A DNA stretch of 64,000 nt, taken from positions 2,046,001 through 2,110,000 of the forward strand of contig NZ_CP031967.1 of NCBI RefSeq assembly GCF_003443615.1. Reading direction: 5' to 3'. This DNA is from Alteromonas sp. BL110. Its GTDB lineage: Bacteria; Pseudomonadota; Gammaproteobacteria; Enterobacterales; Alteromonadaceae. Position numbers and translations under genes: made by a program. Under the pieces are notes generated by a model, which worked only from the letters and a program-made list of their open reading frames with translations, was not told the origin of the DNA and made no database searches. Below, piece after piece: positions 42,241 to 51,818 of the stretch (the stretch's first letter is position 1; each line of letters starts with the position of its first letter).

Positions 42241-43437
42241 TTATTTTTCTTCAGCTACTTTCACTGTATCTTTAACTGTCACTGAAATGCGACGGTTAAC
42301 ACGGTGTGCTTCAGCATTGTTGCCTTCGTCTAGAAGCTGTGTTTCGCCGTAACCGATAGTCTCAAGGCGAGAGCTGTCGATACCGTACATGTCTACCATT
42401 ACTTCTTTGAAGTTAGCAGCACGACGCTTAGAAAGGTCCATGTTGTATGCTTCAGAACCTGGTGCAGAAGTGTGACCTTCTACTACTGCAGTTGTTGAAG
42501 GATACTGCTTCATGAACTCAGCAAATTCAGAGATTTCTGGATCTTTAGGCATTTTAACAACAGCACTTTCGTTGTCGAATAGAACGCGTAGTGTGATTTC
42601 TACTGTTTCTTCGTCAAATACTGTACAACCTTTAGCGTCTACTTTTACGCCAGCTGGTGTATCAGGGCACATGTCTTTGCTGTCTACAACGCCATCGTTG
42701 TCAGCATCTTTAAGCGCACAACCAGTTGCATCTACTTTAGTGCCAGCTGGAGTGTTAGGACACTGGTCAACACTGTTTAGGACACCATCGTTGTCGTTAT
42801 CAACGCTACAGCCTGTCGCATCAACGCGAACACCAGCTGGAGTCATTGGGCACTGATCTTTGCCATCTACAACGCCGTCGTTATCGCTATCTTTAGGAGC
42901 AGCAGGTGTAGATTTACCAAATGGAACAGCAATACCTAGCTTGATGCTGTAGTCATTATAATCTTCACCAAAGTCGTGGTATGCCGCGACTTCAGTAACA
43001 AGCTTAACGCTCTCATGAATGTCCCAGTGTTTACCGATACCGATATTACCTAGCGTAGTTGACTCACCCACTGCTTGGCGCTTAACACCACCAAATACAA
43101 ACCATGCATCGTTAGGCATGAAGTAAAGTGCGTCAACACCAACCATCTCGCCGCTATCATCACCGCCACCGGCATAGTCAAGATCTAGCGCAGTAAATTC
43201 AACACGAGCAGCCCAGCTTTGAGTGAAACGGAAACCGTACTCAAAAGCTACACCACGACCGTCGTCGTAAAGTTCACCTTCAGTAAGGTCTAGTGGGCGT
43301 GAGTCATCAGTATTGTAGTACATGCCAGATAGGCCAAACCAGTTTTTATATTCTGGCTCAGAAGAGTCTTGAGCAAATACACTAGTAGATGAAAGTACAG
43401 CTAGAGATAGCGCTGCCATTTTAAAGTGTTGTTTCAT
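42241..43437 (-). CDS. OmpA family outer-membrane protein with thrombospondin type 3 repeats
   Basis: 398 residues from the ATG at 43437 (AGGA 8 nt upstream). A signal peptide ends SVFAQD. Residues ~30-185 form an eight-strand-type beta-barrel. Three calcium-binding TSP3 repeats follow (DSDNDGVVDGKDQCPMTP, DNDNDGVLNSVDQCPNTP, DADNDGVVDSKDMCPDTP), and then the peptidoglycan-binding OmpA domain (VVEGHTSAPGSEAYNMDLSKRRAANF, IGYGET). Functionally an OprF-like structural porin linking outer membrane and cell wall. Confidence 0.93.
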   Translation of the reverse strand: MKQHFKMAALSLAVLSSTSVFAQDSSEPEYKNWFGLSGMYYNTDDSRPLDLTEGELYDDGRGVAFEYGFRFTQSWAARVEFTALDLDYAGGGDDSGEMVGVDALYFMPNDAWFVFGGVKRQAVGESTTLGNIGIGKHWDIHESVKLVTEVAAYHDFGEDYNDYSIKLGIAVPFGKSTPAAPKDSDNDGVVDGKDQCPMTPAGVRVDATGCSVDNDNDGVLNSVDQCPNTPAGTKVDATGCALKDADNDGVVDSKDMCPDTPAGVKVDAKGCTVFDEETVEITLRVLFDNESAVVKMPKDPEISEFAEFMKQYPSTTAVVEGHTSAPGSEAYNMDLSKRRAANFKEVMVDMYGIDSSRLETIGYGETQLLDEGNNAEAHRVNRRISVTVKDTVKVAEEK

Positions 43438-43537
43438 AGTCACATCCTGTTTAACGTTGAGTGATTATCGATTTTAGATAATTTGTGTTGTGCTTAGCTA
43501 CATAGGCAAGCACAAATTGTGCCATTTATAATATGGG

Positions 43538-43975
43538 TTAGGCTGCGATCCCTTGTAATGTGGCAATAATTGTTCGTCTTCCACCATGATCTCGGTGTTC
43601 ACCGAGCATGATACCCTGCCATGTACCAAGTGCAAGTTTGCCTTGTTGGACAGGAATGGTAAGTTGACAGCCTAGTATACTCGATTTTAAGTGAGCAGGC
43701 ATATCATCTTTACCTTCATAAGTATGCCTGAAAAAAGAAAGTTCTTCTTTTACACTATGGTTGAAGAAAGCTTCCATATCATGCCTCACCGTAGGGTCAG
43801 CATTTTCGTTTATCGTTAAGCTCGCACTAGTATGCTGAAGCCAAAGATGTAGCAATCCAACTTCAACTTGGCGAATACTTGGGATAGCAGATTCCACTTG
43901 GTCTGTAATTAAATGAAATCCTCTTGGGAAACAGTCGAGTGTAATTTTTTCAGAGTGCCAGAAATTATTTGTCAA
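43538..43975 (-). CDS. YjbQ family (UPF0047) protein
   Basis: 145 residues, typical length. [24 protein letters not shown] and [26 protein letters not shown] contain the conserved His/Glu/Asp of the family, which forms a trimer. YjbQ proteins have weak thiamine-phosphate-synthase activity, and the physiological role is unsettled. The start overlaps the end of cheX by 11 bp, so it is translationally coupled. Confidence 0.9.
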   Translation of the reverse strand: MTNNFWHSEKITLDCFPRGFHLITDQVESAIPSIRQVEVGLLHLWLQHTSASLTINENADPTVRHDMEAFFNHSVKEELSFFRHTYEGKDDMPAHLKSSILGCQLTIPVQQGKLALGTWQGIMLGEHRDHGGRRTIIATLQGIAA

Positions 43976-44429
43976 AACAGATTTCCAAATGCGCTAACCC
44001 TTCGTCGCACATAAAAGGGAGAATGATTTTAGCGCCATCGACCTGATGGCTAATAGTATGTTGCTTTCCCGATACAACGATAGGTGTTGCCATACCGAAC
44101 TCAAATCCGCGTTCTGCAAGGTCTCGTTTTGCGTTTCCGCAAATCATGTTGGTGACCTCCCCAACCATGTCCCCCACTTCAGCATCAAGTTTTTCAGGAC
44201 GCTCTCCAACCATTCGTTCCATAATAGTAAGGGCAAGTGATTCATCGAACGTGATAGACATAGAACCGCGAACATCTGGTCCCACCATGCCTATCAAGCC
44301 AGAAACGTCACCTTTAGCGATATCACTTTGCTTGCGTTTAGGCTTGCCCGGTGTCAATTTTGTCTGTGCCATCGTCTCTAGCACGTTCAGCAGACCAGCA
44401 ATAAAAGGATTCACAAAATCAGCATTCAT
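43965..44429 (-). CDS. Chemotaxis protein CheX-like phosphatase
   Basis: 154 residues from the ATG at 44429, preceded by AGGAGA; longer in-frame starts lie inside the zur gene. The CheX/CheC phosphatase helix with its E-x2-N motif is seen in [19 protein letters not shown]. These proteins dephosphorylate CheY-P. It is placed between zur and yjbQ with coding overlaps at both ends and away from other che genes in this window. Confidence 0.87.
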   Translation of the reverse strand: MNADFVNPFIAGLLNVLETMAQTKLTPGKPKRKQSDIAKGDVSGLIGMVGPDVRGSMSITFDESLALTIMERMVGERPEKLDAEVGDMVGEVTNMICGNAKRDLAERGFEFGMATPIVVSGKQHTISHQVDGAKIILPFMCDEGLAHLEICFDK

Positions 44430-44892
44430 GTACACTCTCCTGGGCAGTGTGCTCTTCGGTTTGTTGACAGTCGGCACACAATCCATGAGCCTCAATGGTT
44501 TGTTTCGAGACTTTAAAGCCGTGTTGTTTAGCTTGGTTATCGAGGGTATCTTGAAGACCTTCAGATTGAATCTCAGCAACATCACCGCAACTGTCACAAA
44601 TTAAGAACTGAACGGGGTGGTTACATCCAAAATGGTAACAGGCTACAAACGCATTGGTAGACTCCAAGCGATGAATGAAACCAAAATCGAGAAGAAAATC
44701 CAAAGCGCGATACACTGTTGCAGGTTTCGCACTGGATTCTGTTTCTTTTAATGAGTCGAGTAGTTCATAAGCACCCATGGGGCCGTGCTTTGATACAAGA
44801 ATCTCGTACACCTTTTCTCTTAGCGGTGTAAATCTGGCGCCGCGCTGTTCACAATATGCGCGTGCCTTATGGATAAGTGTGGTTTTGTTCAT
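44419..44892 (-). CDS. zur: Zinc uptake regulator Zur (Fur family)
   Basis: 157-residue Fur-family repressor. The winged helix (RGARFTPLREKVYEILVSKHGPMGAYELLDSL...SAKPATVYRALDFLLDFGFIHRLES) is of the Zur branch, with the tell-tale KPATVYRALDFL. The dimerisation domain has CDSCG and CADC, the pair of CxxC structural zinc motifs, and His ligands in CYHFGCNHP and KQHG. It would repress zinc-uptake genes when zinc is ample. A Zur-like site lies 18 kb away upstream of the ABC operon. It follows rsd by 35 bp and overlaps cheX by 11 bp. Confidence 0.92.
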   Translation of the reverse strand: MNKTTLIHKARAYCEQRGARFTPLREKVYEILVSKHGPMGAYELLDSLKETESSAKPATVYRALDFLLDFGFIHRLESTNAFVACYHFGCNHPVQFLICDSCGDVAEIQSEGLQDTLDNQAKQHGFKVSKQTIEAHGLCADCQQTEEHTAQESVHEC

Positions 44893-44927
44893 TGATGGTA
44901 ACCGTAAACTCGACTTTCATTGTTATA

Positions 44928-45392
44928 TTAAAGCGCTACTTCTGGATCACGTTTGTTTGTGTGAACGTGAGCAATTAACTCATCTTCCAAGGCAAAACGC
45001 TCTTCTAATATTTCTCCAAGCTTGGCTAAGGCAGAATCGAAGCCTGCAGCCTGCTCTGGCGTCACTGCTTGCGCAAACGTATCATTGAATTCCAGTGCGG
45101 CGTCAGTGGTTTTTGTCAATCTAGGGTAAAGTTTATCCCGCAGTTTTATACCTTCGCTATCGCTTTCAACTAAAATATCGAAAACTTCGAAATGGCCTGC
45201 AGAAAGATAATCGAGTAAAGCACCACAAAAGTTTGCGATTTCATCGGCATCGGGCAAGCATTCGCTATGGTTGTTAATGCCAGCGAGTTCGCAGTACGAG
45301 ACTAATAAGGCTTGCCTGGCTAACAGCCAGCGGTCTATGACCTGGCTTTTGCCACCCCATTTTGATTTTACGCTTTCCAACTGTTGCAACAT
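44928..45392 (-). CDS. rsd: Rsd/AlgQ family regulator of sigma D
   Basis: 154 residues when read from the ATG at 45392, which gives MLQQLESVKSKWGGKSQVIDRWLLARQALLVSYCELAGI, aligned with E. coli Rsd (MLNQLDN...VDRWL). A longer in-frame GTG start at 45452 is less likely. LLDYLSAGHFEVFDILVE and ILEERFALEDELI are family hallmarks. Rsd binds sigma-70 region 4 in stationary phase. Likely first gene of the rsd-zur-cheX-yjbQ run. Confidence 0.9.
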   Translation of the reverse strand: MLQQLESVKSKWGGKSQVIDRWLLARQALLVSYCELAGINNHSECLPDADEIANFCGALLDYLSAGHFEVFDILVESDSEGIKLRDKLYPRLTKTTDAALEFNDTFAQAVTPEQAAGFDSALAKLGEILEERFALEDELIAHVHTNKRDPEVAL

Positions 45393-45617
45393 TGTATGTG
45401 CTACCCGTTTAGCGACAATAAGTTTCAGTATAACACCGTGCACTAGCGACACAAATTTTGCACGAAAAAGTTTGTAGTAAAAACATAGTGCTAAGGCAGA
45501 CCAATAAGTATTGGGCGGGTTATTGGCCTCGAATTTACAAATTTTGGTCAGAATGGACAGTAACCTTTTATCAGCGCTAGTGTATTATGAAGTACAGAAG
45601 CGCAGGAGTAACACTAA

Positions 45618-46451
45618 ATGATGATAAAATTAGATGAGAGGAAATTGACTTCCCAGCAGGCAATGTGGGTAGTTTTCAGCCGGGGAAAAGTTCTAGTACA
45701 AGAATCATCTGAGTCTATTCCCGTTGCTTATCTGAGTGAAATTCCTTTCCTAGCGTCATACGTAAATGAAATACATCAACTTCCGCCGCTAAACGAAACC
45801 GCACACAGAGAATTACCTGTCTTTGTTGTAGATTTAGGCGCTGAACACGTAGAAGAACCCGGATGGGAAAAAGTATCGCTTAGACAACTTCTTTTTGCTG
45901 AATACGATATTGCTTTTTCTGTTATTGGTAGAGCATGGCAATACATTCACTTTTTACGAACACACCAGTTTTGTGGCCAGTGTGGTGCGAAAACCGAGCG
46001 TGTAGATTGGGAAATGGCTATGCAGTGTCACCGCTGTAACCACCGCACTTACCCAAGGGTATCTCCTTGTATTATCGTCTCTATTCACGACAATGAGAAA
46101 ATACTATTAGCAAAAGGGGTACGCCACAAGGAATCTAATATGTATTCGACCCTCGCCGGCTTTGTCGAGAGCGGAGAAAGCCTAGAGCAAGCCGTTCACC
46201 GAGAAGTATTTGAAGAAGTTGGCGTTAAAGTTAAAAACCTACGTTATTACAACAGCCAACCTTGGCCATTCCCTCACTCTCTAATGGTAGGTTTTATTGC
46301 CGAATATGATGGAGGAGAAATTCGTTGCCAAGAGAATGAGATAGATGACGCGCAGTGGTTTGACGTAGATGCGCTGCCGACTATTCCACCTAAGGTGTCT
46401 ATCGCAGGACAGCTAATTGATAAAACAGTGTCTCTGATTGGCAACAAATAA
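45618..46451 (+). CDS. nudC: NAD(+) diphosphatase NudC (NAD-RNA decapping Nudix hydrolase)
   Basis: 277 residues. A zinc ribbon (FCGQCGAKTERV...CHRCNHRTYPRVSPCIIV) precedes the Nudix box GFVESGESLEQAVHREVFEEVGVK. The C-terminal SQPWPFPHSLMVGF is the NADH-specific SQPWPFPxS motif of NudC. It hydrolyses NAD(H) to NMN(H) and AMP and removes NAD caps from RNA. Start ATGATG with AGGAG upstream. Confidence 0.95.
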   Translation: MMIKLDERKLTSQQAMWVVFSRGKVLVQESSESIPVAYLSEIPFLASYVNEIHQLPPLNETAHRELPVFVVDLGAEHVEEPGWEKVSLRQLLFAEYDIAFSVIGRAWQYIHFLRTHQFCGQCGAKTERVDWEMAMQCHRCNHRTYPRVSPCIIVSIHDNEKILLAKGVRHKESNMYSTLAGFVESGESLEQAVHREVFEEVGVKVKNLRYYNSQPWPFPHSLMVGFIAEYDGGEIRCQENEIDDAQWFDVDALPTIPPKVSIAGQLIDKTVSLIGNK

Positions 46452-46452
46452 A

Positions 46453-46474
46453 AAACCCTGCCGAGGCAGGGTTT
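46453..46474. terminator. Intrinsic terminator after nudC
   Basis: AAACCCTGCC, loop GA, GGCAGGGTTT just after the nudC stop. The loop is very short (two bases, likely opening to four) and the T-tract is brief, but the stem is strong. Confidence 0.75.
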
Positions 46475-46717
46475 CAATACGTTTAGCACGGTCCCATAAA
46501 GGGCTTCTTTTAGTTAACGACTATAGTAATAGCAAACACTCACTTCAAGTGCAAGTTACTTTTTGAACAATGTGCAAGGAATATTCGTCTTTAATTATCG
46601 ACACTACGTCGATTTGTCATTAGAACACCGACTTTTTAATACAGGTTTTGGCACACCTTGTTCAGAATGCTGGTATACTTCGCGATTCAAATATATACAG
46701 TTATTTAGGTGAGTTAT

Positions 46718-47809
46718 ATGTCGCAAAATTTCCCCAGTGTTGATAAGCCCGCGTTGAAGAATGATCGTTACTTACGTGCGTTACTTAAGCAGCCGGTAGA
46801 TATGACACCTGTATGGATGATGCGACAAGCAGGGCGTTACCTTCCAGAGTATAAGGCGACCCGCGCAGTAGCAGGCGATTTTATGTCTTTATGCAAAAAT
46901 GCCGAACTTGCCTGTGAAGTAACGCTGCAGCCTTTACGCCGCTTTCCTCTCGATGCCGCTATTCTTTTCTCTGATATTTTGACTATCCCAGATGCTATGG
47001 GGTTTGGTCTTTACTTCGAGACAGGTGAAGGCCCACGTTTTAAAAATCCAATTACGTGTAAAGCGGATGTAGATAAAATTGGCCTACCGGATCCAGAAGG
47101 TGAGTTGCAATATGTAATGAATGCGGTTCGCACCATTCGCCGAGAGCTTAAAGGTGAAGTACCATTAATTGGCTTTTCCGGAAGCCCTTGGACATTAGCC
47201 ACCTATATGATCGAAGGAGGCTCGAGTAAAGCTTTTACCAAAATCAAAAAGATGGCATTTGCTGAGCCCGCTACGCTTCACGCGCTGCTCGCAAAATTAG
47301 CTGACTCGGTAACAGAATATCTCAATGCCCAAATCGCAGCGGGTGCACAATCTGTCATGGTATTCGATACCTGGGGCGGCGTATTGTCTCCTCGTGACTA
47401 TAAAGAGTTCTCGCTTCAATACATGGAGCGCATTGTAAGTGGGCTAACCCGTGAAAATGAAGGTCGTAAAGTGCCTGTAACCCTGTTTACGAAAAACGGT
47501 GGAATGTGGCTAGAATCAATTGCGGCAACAGGCTGTGACGCAGTAGGTTTAGATTGGACTATCGACATCAAAGAAGCGCGTGCGCGTATCGGCGATAAGG
47601 TAGCACTTCAAGGCAATATGGACCCATCTATGCTGTATGCGCAGCCGCAAAGGATTGAGCAGGAAGTAGCGTCTATTTTAGAAGGCTACGGCGAGGGAAG
47701 TGGTCACGTGTTTAATCTAGGGCACGGTATCCACCTAGACGTACCACCTGAGAACGCCGGTGTGTTTGTAAACGCGGTGCACGAACTTAGTAAGCAATAT
47801 CACAAGTAA
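46718..47809 (+). CDS. hemE: Uroporphyrinogen decarboxylase
   Basis: 363 residues from the ATG at 46718 (AGGTGA five bases upstream). It catalyses the four decarboxylations of uroporphyrinogen III to coproporphyrinogen III in haem synthesis. [65 protein letters not shown] and the C-terminal [22 protein letters not shown] are canonical. A second haem gene, hemH, occurs at the other end of the window. Confidence 0.97.
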   Translation: MSQNFPSVDKPALKNDRYLRALLKQPVDMTPVWMMRQAGRYLPEYKATRAVAGDFMSLCKNAELACEVTLQPLRRFPLDAAILFSDILTIPDAMGFGLYFETGEGPRFKNPITCKADVDKIGLPDPEGELQYVMNAVRTIRRELKGEVPLIGFSGSPWTLATYMIEGGSSKAFTKIKKMAFAEPATLHALLAKLADSVTEYLNAQIAAGAQSVMVFDTWGGVLSPRDYKEFSLQYMERIVSGLTRENEGRKVPVTLFTKNGGMWLESIAATGCDAVGLDWTIDIKEARARIGDKVALQGNMDPSMLYAQPQRIEQEVASILEGYGEGSGHVFNLGHGIHLDVPPENAGVFVNAVHELSKQYHK

Positions 47810-47832
47810 GCGACTTCAATAAAGGAAGTGGA

Positions 47833-48492
47833 ATGAAAACGTGGCTTGTGTTGTTGCTGATAGCGTTTGCACTGGTAGCGGGGTATAAATTCTCTGGCTA
47901 TCAACACCAGCTCAGTGAATCCAATGCGGAGAAGGAGCGCCTAACCAATGTGTTAGCGCGCTCTCGTGCCACGGAAACGAGTGAACTTAAAGTCATGAAG
48001 CCTGCCGCTAAGCTCGTAAAAAACGACGTCGAAACAACTCTCTCCGCAATCAGCGTTGCTGGTGAAGAGCAAGCTAGCGTTCAAGCAGTTGATAGCGTGC
48101 AACCTGCAACTTCTGACCCGTTTTATACGAAAACAGAGGGGTCACTTAATACCTTTTTTGCTTTACCTCCTAACAAAGAGCGCTTTGTGTTGGAAACGGT
48201 AAAATGTGGAAATGGGCGTTGCGAAATAACCGGACAGTACGATGGCTCTGAAACCGAACTATCTTTGGTTATAGAAGCCTTAGAGAAAGAACCATGGTGG
48301 CAATTTGGCTCTCCAACCATTACCACTGAAGTTGCACAGCGCGGCTTGAGACTCAATGTTTCTTTTGTTGCTTCACAGTTGCCAAGCGCTAGCGTACAAA
48401 ATCGAACCCGTGCCCAAGAGCCAAATCAAAATAGTGTGCAGAGCGATTCGGACAACCAAATTGCATCAGCCCAAATAACATCTGCGGGATAG
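47833..48492 (+). CDS. Hypothetical membrane-anchored protein
   Basis: 219 residues. One N-terminal membrane segment (~4-22, WLVLLLIAFALVAGYKFSG) is followed by a short coiled coil. A conserved-looking core (~95-180, NTFFALPPNKERFVLETVKCGNGRCEITGQYDGSE...KEPWWQFGSP) contains a Cys pair (CGNGRC) that could be disulfide-bonded, and the tail is Gln/Ser-rich and disordered. It lies 23 bp after hemE with GGAAG upstream and may be co-transcribed. No family recognised. Confidence 0.65.
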   Translation: MKTWLVLLLIAFALVAGYKFSGYQHQLSESNAEKERLTNVLARSRATETSELKVMKPAAKLVKNDVETTLSAISVAGEEQASVQAVDSVQPATSDPFYTKTEGSLNTFFALPPNKERFVLETVKCGNGRCEITGQYDGSETELSLVIEALEKEPWWQFGSPTITTEVAQRGLRLNVSFVASQLPSASVQNRTRAQEPNQNSVQSDSDNQIASAQITSAG

Positions 48493-48533
48493 CTTTTAAC
48501 CTTAAGTTTATTGCTTGGGGTTACACGTAAATC

Positions 48534-49676
48534 TTATGCGTCTCTGGGTAAGCCTTTTTCAACAACGCGAATAAGTCGAGCTTGCTGTCTACTGTCACCG
48601 CTAGAAGACTGTTGTTTGCGTTGCTGTTGCGCAATAGCCCAATCAATGTGCCTATCTACTAAGTCGCTTACCCAGCCCCGTCTTTCTTCCAAAAGCTGAA
48701 TGCTTTCTTCATTATAAGGAGCGTTGCCTAACGCCACGGCGATATTTCTCTGCCACTTCTCAAAGCCGATACGCCTGATAGGTGAGCCCTCGGTATTGCG
48801 TAAATAGGTTTCTTCAGACCAACTAAACAAATCATTAAGACGTTGACCATGCAATACCTGCCTAGGATGAAAGTCTTCTTCACTGGTTATATCGGCGAAA
48901 CGATTCCAAGGGCAGACAAGCTGACAATCATCACAGCCGTAGATGCGATTGCCCATCATTGGTCGTAACTCTTCAGGAATGTCCTTATCCGATTCAATGG
49001 TGAGGTATGATATACAGCGGCGACCATCCACTTTGTAGGGGGCTACAATCGCGCCTGTCGGGCATATAGTTAAACACGCCGTGCAGCTTCCACAGCCTTC
49101 TTCGATAGGGGCATCCACTGGCAGCGGTAAATTAATAAAAAGCTCACCTAAGAAAAACCAAGAGCCCGCTTCTTTATTGAGTGTCAGACTGTGCTTACCG
49201 GTCCACCCAATCCCCGCTTTTTCAGCAATAGCGTGTTCCAGCACAGGTGCTGAATCGACAAACGGGCGGTATTGGGTATGCGCAAGGGAATCGGTTATTT
49301 TTTCGCCTAGCTGCTTTAAGCGCTTACGCAACACTTTGTGGTAGTCTCGGCCTAACGCATAACGGCTGATATAGCCTATTTCTCGCTTTTTCAAATGCTT
49401 AGCAAATGAGGCATCAGGAGGTAAGTAATTCATGCGAACGCTGATTACACGCAGTGTACCTGGGACCAATTCATCTGGCCGGGCACGCTTCATCCCATGG
49501 CTCTCCATGAAAGCCATATCACCGTGGTAGCCATTGTCTAACCATTCCTGCAGGTGTGACTCGTGCTGATGTAGATCAATATCGCTGATGCCAACCTGTT
49601 GAAAGCCTAGCGCTGTACCCCAAGCCTTGATATTGTTGGTCAATTCAACAAGGTCGATAGAACTAATTTCGGACAT
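48534..49676 (-). CDS. queG: Epoxyqueuosine reductase
   Basis: 380-residue cobalamin- and iron-sulfur-dependent enzyme for the last step of queuosine tRNA modification. Two 4Fe-4S cluster motifs are visible: CGSCTACLTICPTGA and CDDCQLVCPWNRF. N-terminal QVGISDIDLHQHESHLQEWLDNGYHGDMAFME and RPFVDSAPVLEHAIAEKAGIGWTGKHSLTLN are typical. The start lies 6 bp from the start of the divergent nnr gene, as the queG/nnr pair is arranged in other gammaproteobacteria. Confidence 0.97.
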   Translation of the reverse strand: MSEISSIDLVELTNNIKAWGTALGFQQVGISDIDLHQHESHLQEWLDNGYHGDMAFMESHGMKRARPDELVPGTLRVISVRMNYLPPDASFAKHLKKREIGYISRYALGRDYHKVLRKRLKQLGEKITDSLAHTQYRPFVDSAPVLEHAIAEKAGIGWTGKHSLTLNKEAGSWFFLGELFINLPLPVDAPIEEGCGSCTACLTICPTGAIVAPYKVDGRRCISYLTIESDKDIPEELRPMMGNRIYGCDDCQLVCPWNRFADITSEEDFHPRQVLHGQRLNDLFSWSEETYLRNTEGSPIRRIGFEKWQRNIAVALGNAPYNEESIQLLEERRGWVSDLVDRHIDWAIAQQQRKQQSSSGDSRQQARLIRVVEKGLPRDA

Positions 49677-49682
49677 TTGCTT

Positions 49683-51182
49683 ATGCTAGATACTCAATTA
49701 ACGTCAAGTTTATCATACAAACTATTTCGGGCCGATCAGGTTAGGGAAAATGAGGGACAAGCCGCCGCGGATTCGGGCTGCGATATGTTCACTTTGATGC
49801 AACGAGCCGGCGACGTAGTATTTAAACAATGCTTAGAGCTAATGCCCAATTCAGACGTTTATTTAGTATTAGTGGGCCAAGGTAATAATGCGGGCGACGG
49901 CTATATTGCAGCAATAAACGCAAAACTTGCGGGTAAACAAGTGCATTTATGTGCGGTTGAGCCTGAACGTACCCTAGAGGGCGATGCTGGTAAAGCACAG
50001 CAGCGTTGGCTTGATGCCGGCGGTAGTATTAATGGGTTTGATGCTGCACTCCTCGAGAAGTCTGACGTAGTGATTGACGCGCTTCTTGGTACAGGTATCA
50101 ATAGCTATATTCGTAATGAGTTTGCTGATGTTATCGATGCCGTTAACTCATCATCGACCCCCGTGGTGAGCGTGGACGTGCCTTCAGGACTAGATGCTAA
50201 TACAGGTCAGAGTCTAGGACGCTGTGTTCAGGCTGATATAACGGTGACCTTTGTGGGTATAAAGCCCGGGCTTGTCACAGGTGCGGGCAAACAATCATGT
50301 GGTAAGTTAGTGTATGCAGACCTAGGTATAGGTAAAGCCTTCCAAGCATTAGCCAAAGCTAGTGCGACCATGCTGAATATCGAGCACTTTAAGGGGATGG
50401 GACCTCGGGAAGTCAATAGTCATAAAGGGACTTACGGGCGACTGTTGTGCATTGGTGGAAACCGAGGTACTGCAGGGGCTATTCGACTTGCCAGCGAAGC
50501 GGCGCTTCGAAGTGGCGCGGGTATGGTGCGAGTGTATACCCATGAATCGTCGGTGGTGCAGGTAAGCGCAGGCAGACCTGAACTTATGGTTACCGACTTC
50601 AATTTGGAAGATGCATTAGCTTGGGCAACCTGCGTGGTTATTGGCCCAGGCCTTGGGCAAGATAAATGGGCTGAAGAAGCATTTGAAACCACATTAAAGC
50701 ATTGCCAAAACCAAAATAAGCCTGTGGTTATTGATGCTGATGCGCTTAACCTTTTGTGTCAGCAGTCCACAGCGTACACCTTGTCGGACAGTATCTTAAC
50801 GCCTCACGCCGGTGAAGCAGCGCGCTTACTGGGTGTTTCTATTGACGATGTAGAAAGTGATCGCTTTAACTATGCTAGACAGTGCTCACAGCGATACCAC
50901 GCCGTCTGCGTACTTAAAGGAGCGGGCACGCTTATCGACAACGAAAAGAAAACTTGGGTTTGCCGTCACGGTAATCCCGGTATGGCCACGGCAGGAAGTG
51001 GTGATGTGCTAAGCGGAATTTTAGGCGCACTGCTTGCGCAAGGTGTAGAAACGGATCTTGCGGCAAAATATGGCGTAGTACTTCATGCAAAGGCAGGTGA
51101 TGATATTGCCCAACTGTATGGTCAACGTGGTATGATAGCGAGTGATTTGTTCGACGCAGTACGTGCGCTTATCAACCACTAA
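49683..51182 (+). CDS. nnr: Bifunctional NAD(P)H-hydrate repair enzyme (epimerase/dehydratase, YjeF)
   Basis: 499 residues from the ATG at 49683. The N-terminal epimerase domain (~20-215) has LVGQGNNAGDGYIAA and SVDVPSGLDANTGQ. The C-terminal ADP-dependent dehydratase domain (~230-495) has VIGPGLGQD, VIDADALNLL, LTPHAGEAARLLG and AGSGDVLSGILGALLAQG. It repairs hydrated NADH/NADPH. Both domains are intact and the length is normal. First gene of the nnr-tsaE-amiB-mutL-miaA-hfq run. Confidence 0.96.
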   Translation: MLDTQLTSSLSYKLFRADQVRENEGQAAADSGCDMFTLMQRAGDVVFKQCLELMPNSDVYLVLVGQGNNAGDGYIAAINAKLAGKQVHLCAVEPERTLEGDAGKAQQRWLDAGGSINGFDAALLEKSDVVIDALLGTGINSYIRNEFADVIDAVNSSSTPVVSVDVPSGLDANTGQSLGRCVQADITVTFVGIKPGLVTGAGKQSCGKLVYADLGIGKAFQALAKASATMLNIEHFKGMGPREVNSHKGTYGRLLCIGGNRGTAGAIRLASEAALRSGAGMVRVYTHESSVVQVSAGRPELMVTDFNLEDALAWATCVVIGPGLGQDKWAEEAFETTLKHCQNQNKPVVIDADALNLLCQQSTAYTLSDSILTPHAGEAARLLGVSIDDVESDRFNYARQCSQRYHAVCVLKGAGTLIDNEKKTWVCRHGNPGMATAGSGDVLSGILGALLAQGVETDLAAKYGVVLHAKAGDDIAQLYGQRGMIASDLFDAVRALINH

Positions 51183-51251
51183 ATAGGTTGGTTTTGCCTT
51201 AAACGGGCAGGCATCTACTGTGTTTCTTAGTATTACTGTGGAATATTGTTG

Positions 51252-51734
51252 ATGTCTTACCCGCATACCTCTTTTTTTTCTAATGAAGTAGATGATACCG
51301 CTCAGCTTGCCAAGGACTTAGCGCGAGCGGTTTCAAGTCAACTCCCTACCGATACTGTTATTTATCTTGACGGCGACTTAGGGGCAGGGAAAACGACATT
51401 TAGCCGTTATTTTATTCAGTCTTTTGGTCATTCAGGTAGCGTTAAAAGTCCAACCTATACATTGGTTGAACCTTATGAGTTGGATAGCGTCAATATTTAT
51501 CACTTCGACCTGTATCGCTTGGCCGACCCGGAAGAACTAGAGTTCATGGGAATTCGAGATTACTTCGGCTCCGGGGCAATCGCGCTTATTGAATGGTCGG
51601 AAAAAGGCGGCGAATACTTGGCATCCCCAGACTTAGTGATTAGTATAAATATTACACCAGCGGGTAGGCAGTTCAATTTGGAAGCGAAAAATGCTCACGG
51701 TGCTAAATTGCTTCAGCAATGTAAACGCGTGTAG
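51252..51734 (+). CDS. tsaE: tRNA threonylcarbamoyladenosine biosynthesis ATPase TsaE
   Basis: 160-residue P-loop ATPase of the TsaB-TsaD-TsaE complex for t6A synthesis. Walker A GDLGAGKTTFSRYF, then SVKSPTYTLVEPYEL, HFDLYRLADPEELEFMGIRDYF and IEWSEKG are canonical. The ATG at 51252 follows two in-frame TTG codons and gives the usual length. Seventy bp after nnr. Confidence 0.96.
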   Translation: MSYPHTSFFSNEVDDTAQLAKDLARAVSSQLPTDTVIYLDGDLGAGKTTFSRYFIQSFGHSGSVKSPTYTLVEPYELDSVNIYHFDLYRLADPEELEFMGIRDYFGSGAIALIEWSEKGGEYLASPDLVISINITPAGRQFNLEAKNAHGAKLLQQCKRV

Positions 51735-51818
51735 CGAACATTGAATTGAAAGAGACATTGAACAATTAGCGGCTCCGATGTTTACGAGAGCGGCATGACA
51801 ATAACATAAAGGCTAATT

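Noticed and set aside
44146..44604. Plus-strand ORF of 152 codons across cheX and zur
   Set aside because: Antisense to two firmly identified genes; no family match by eye.
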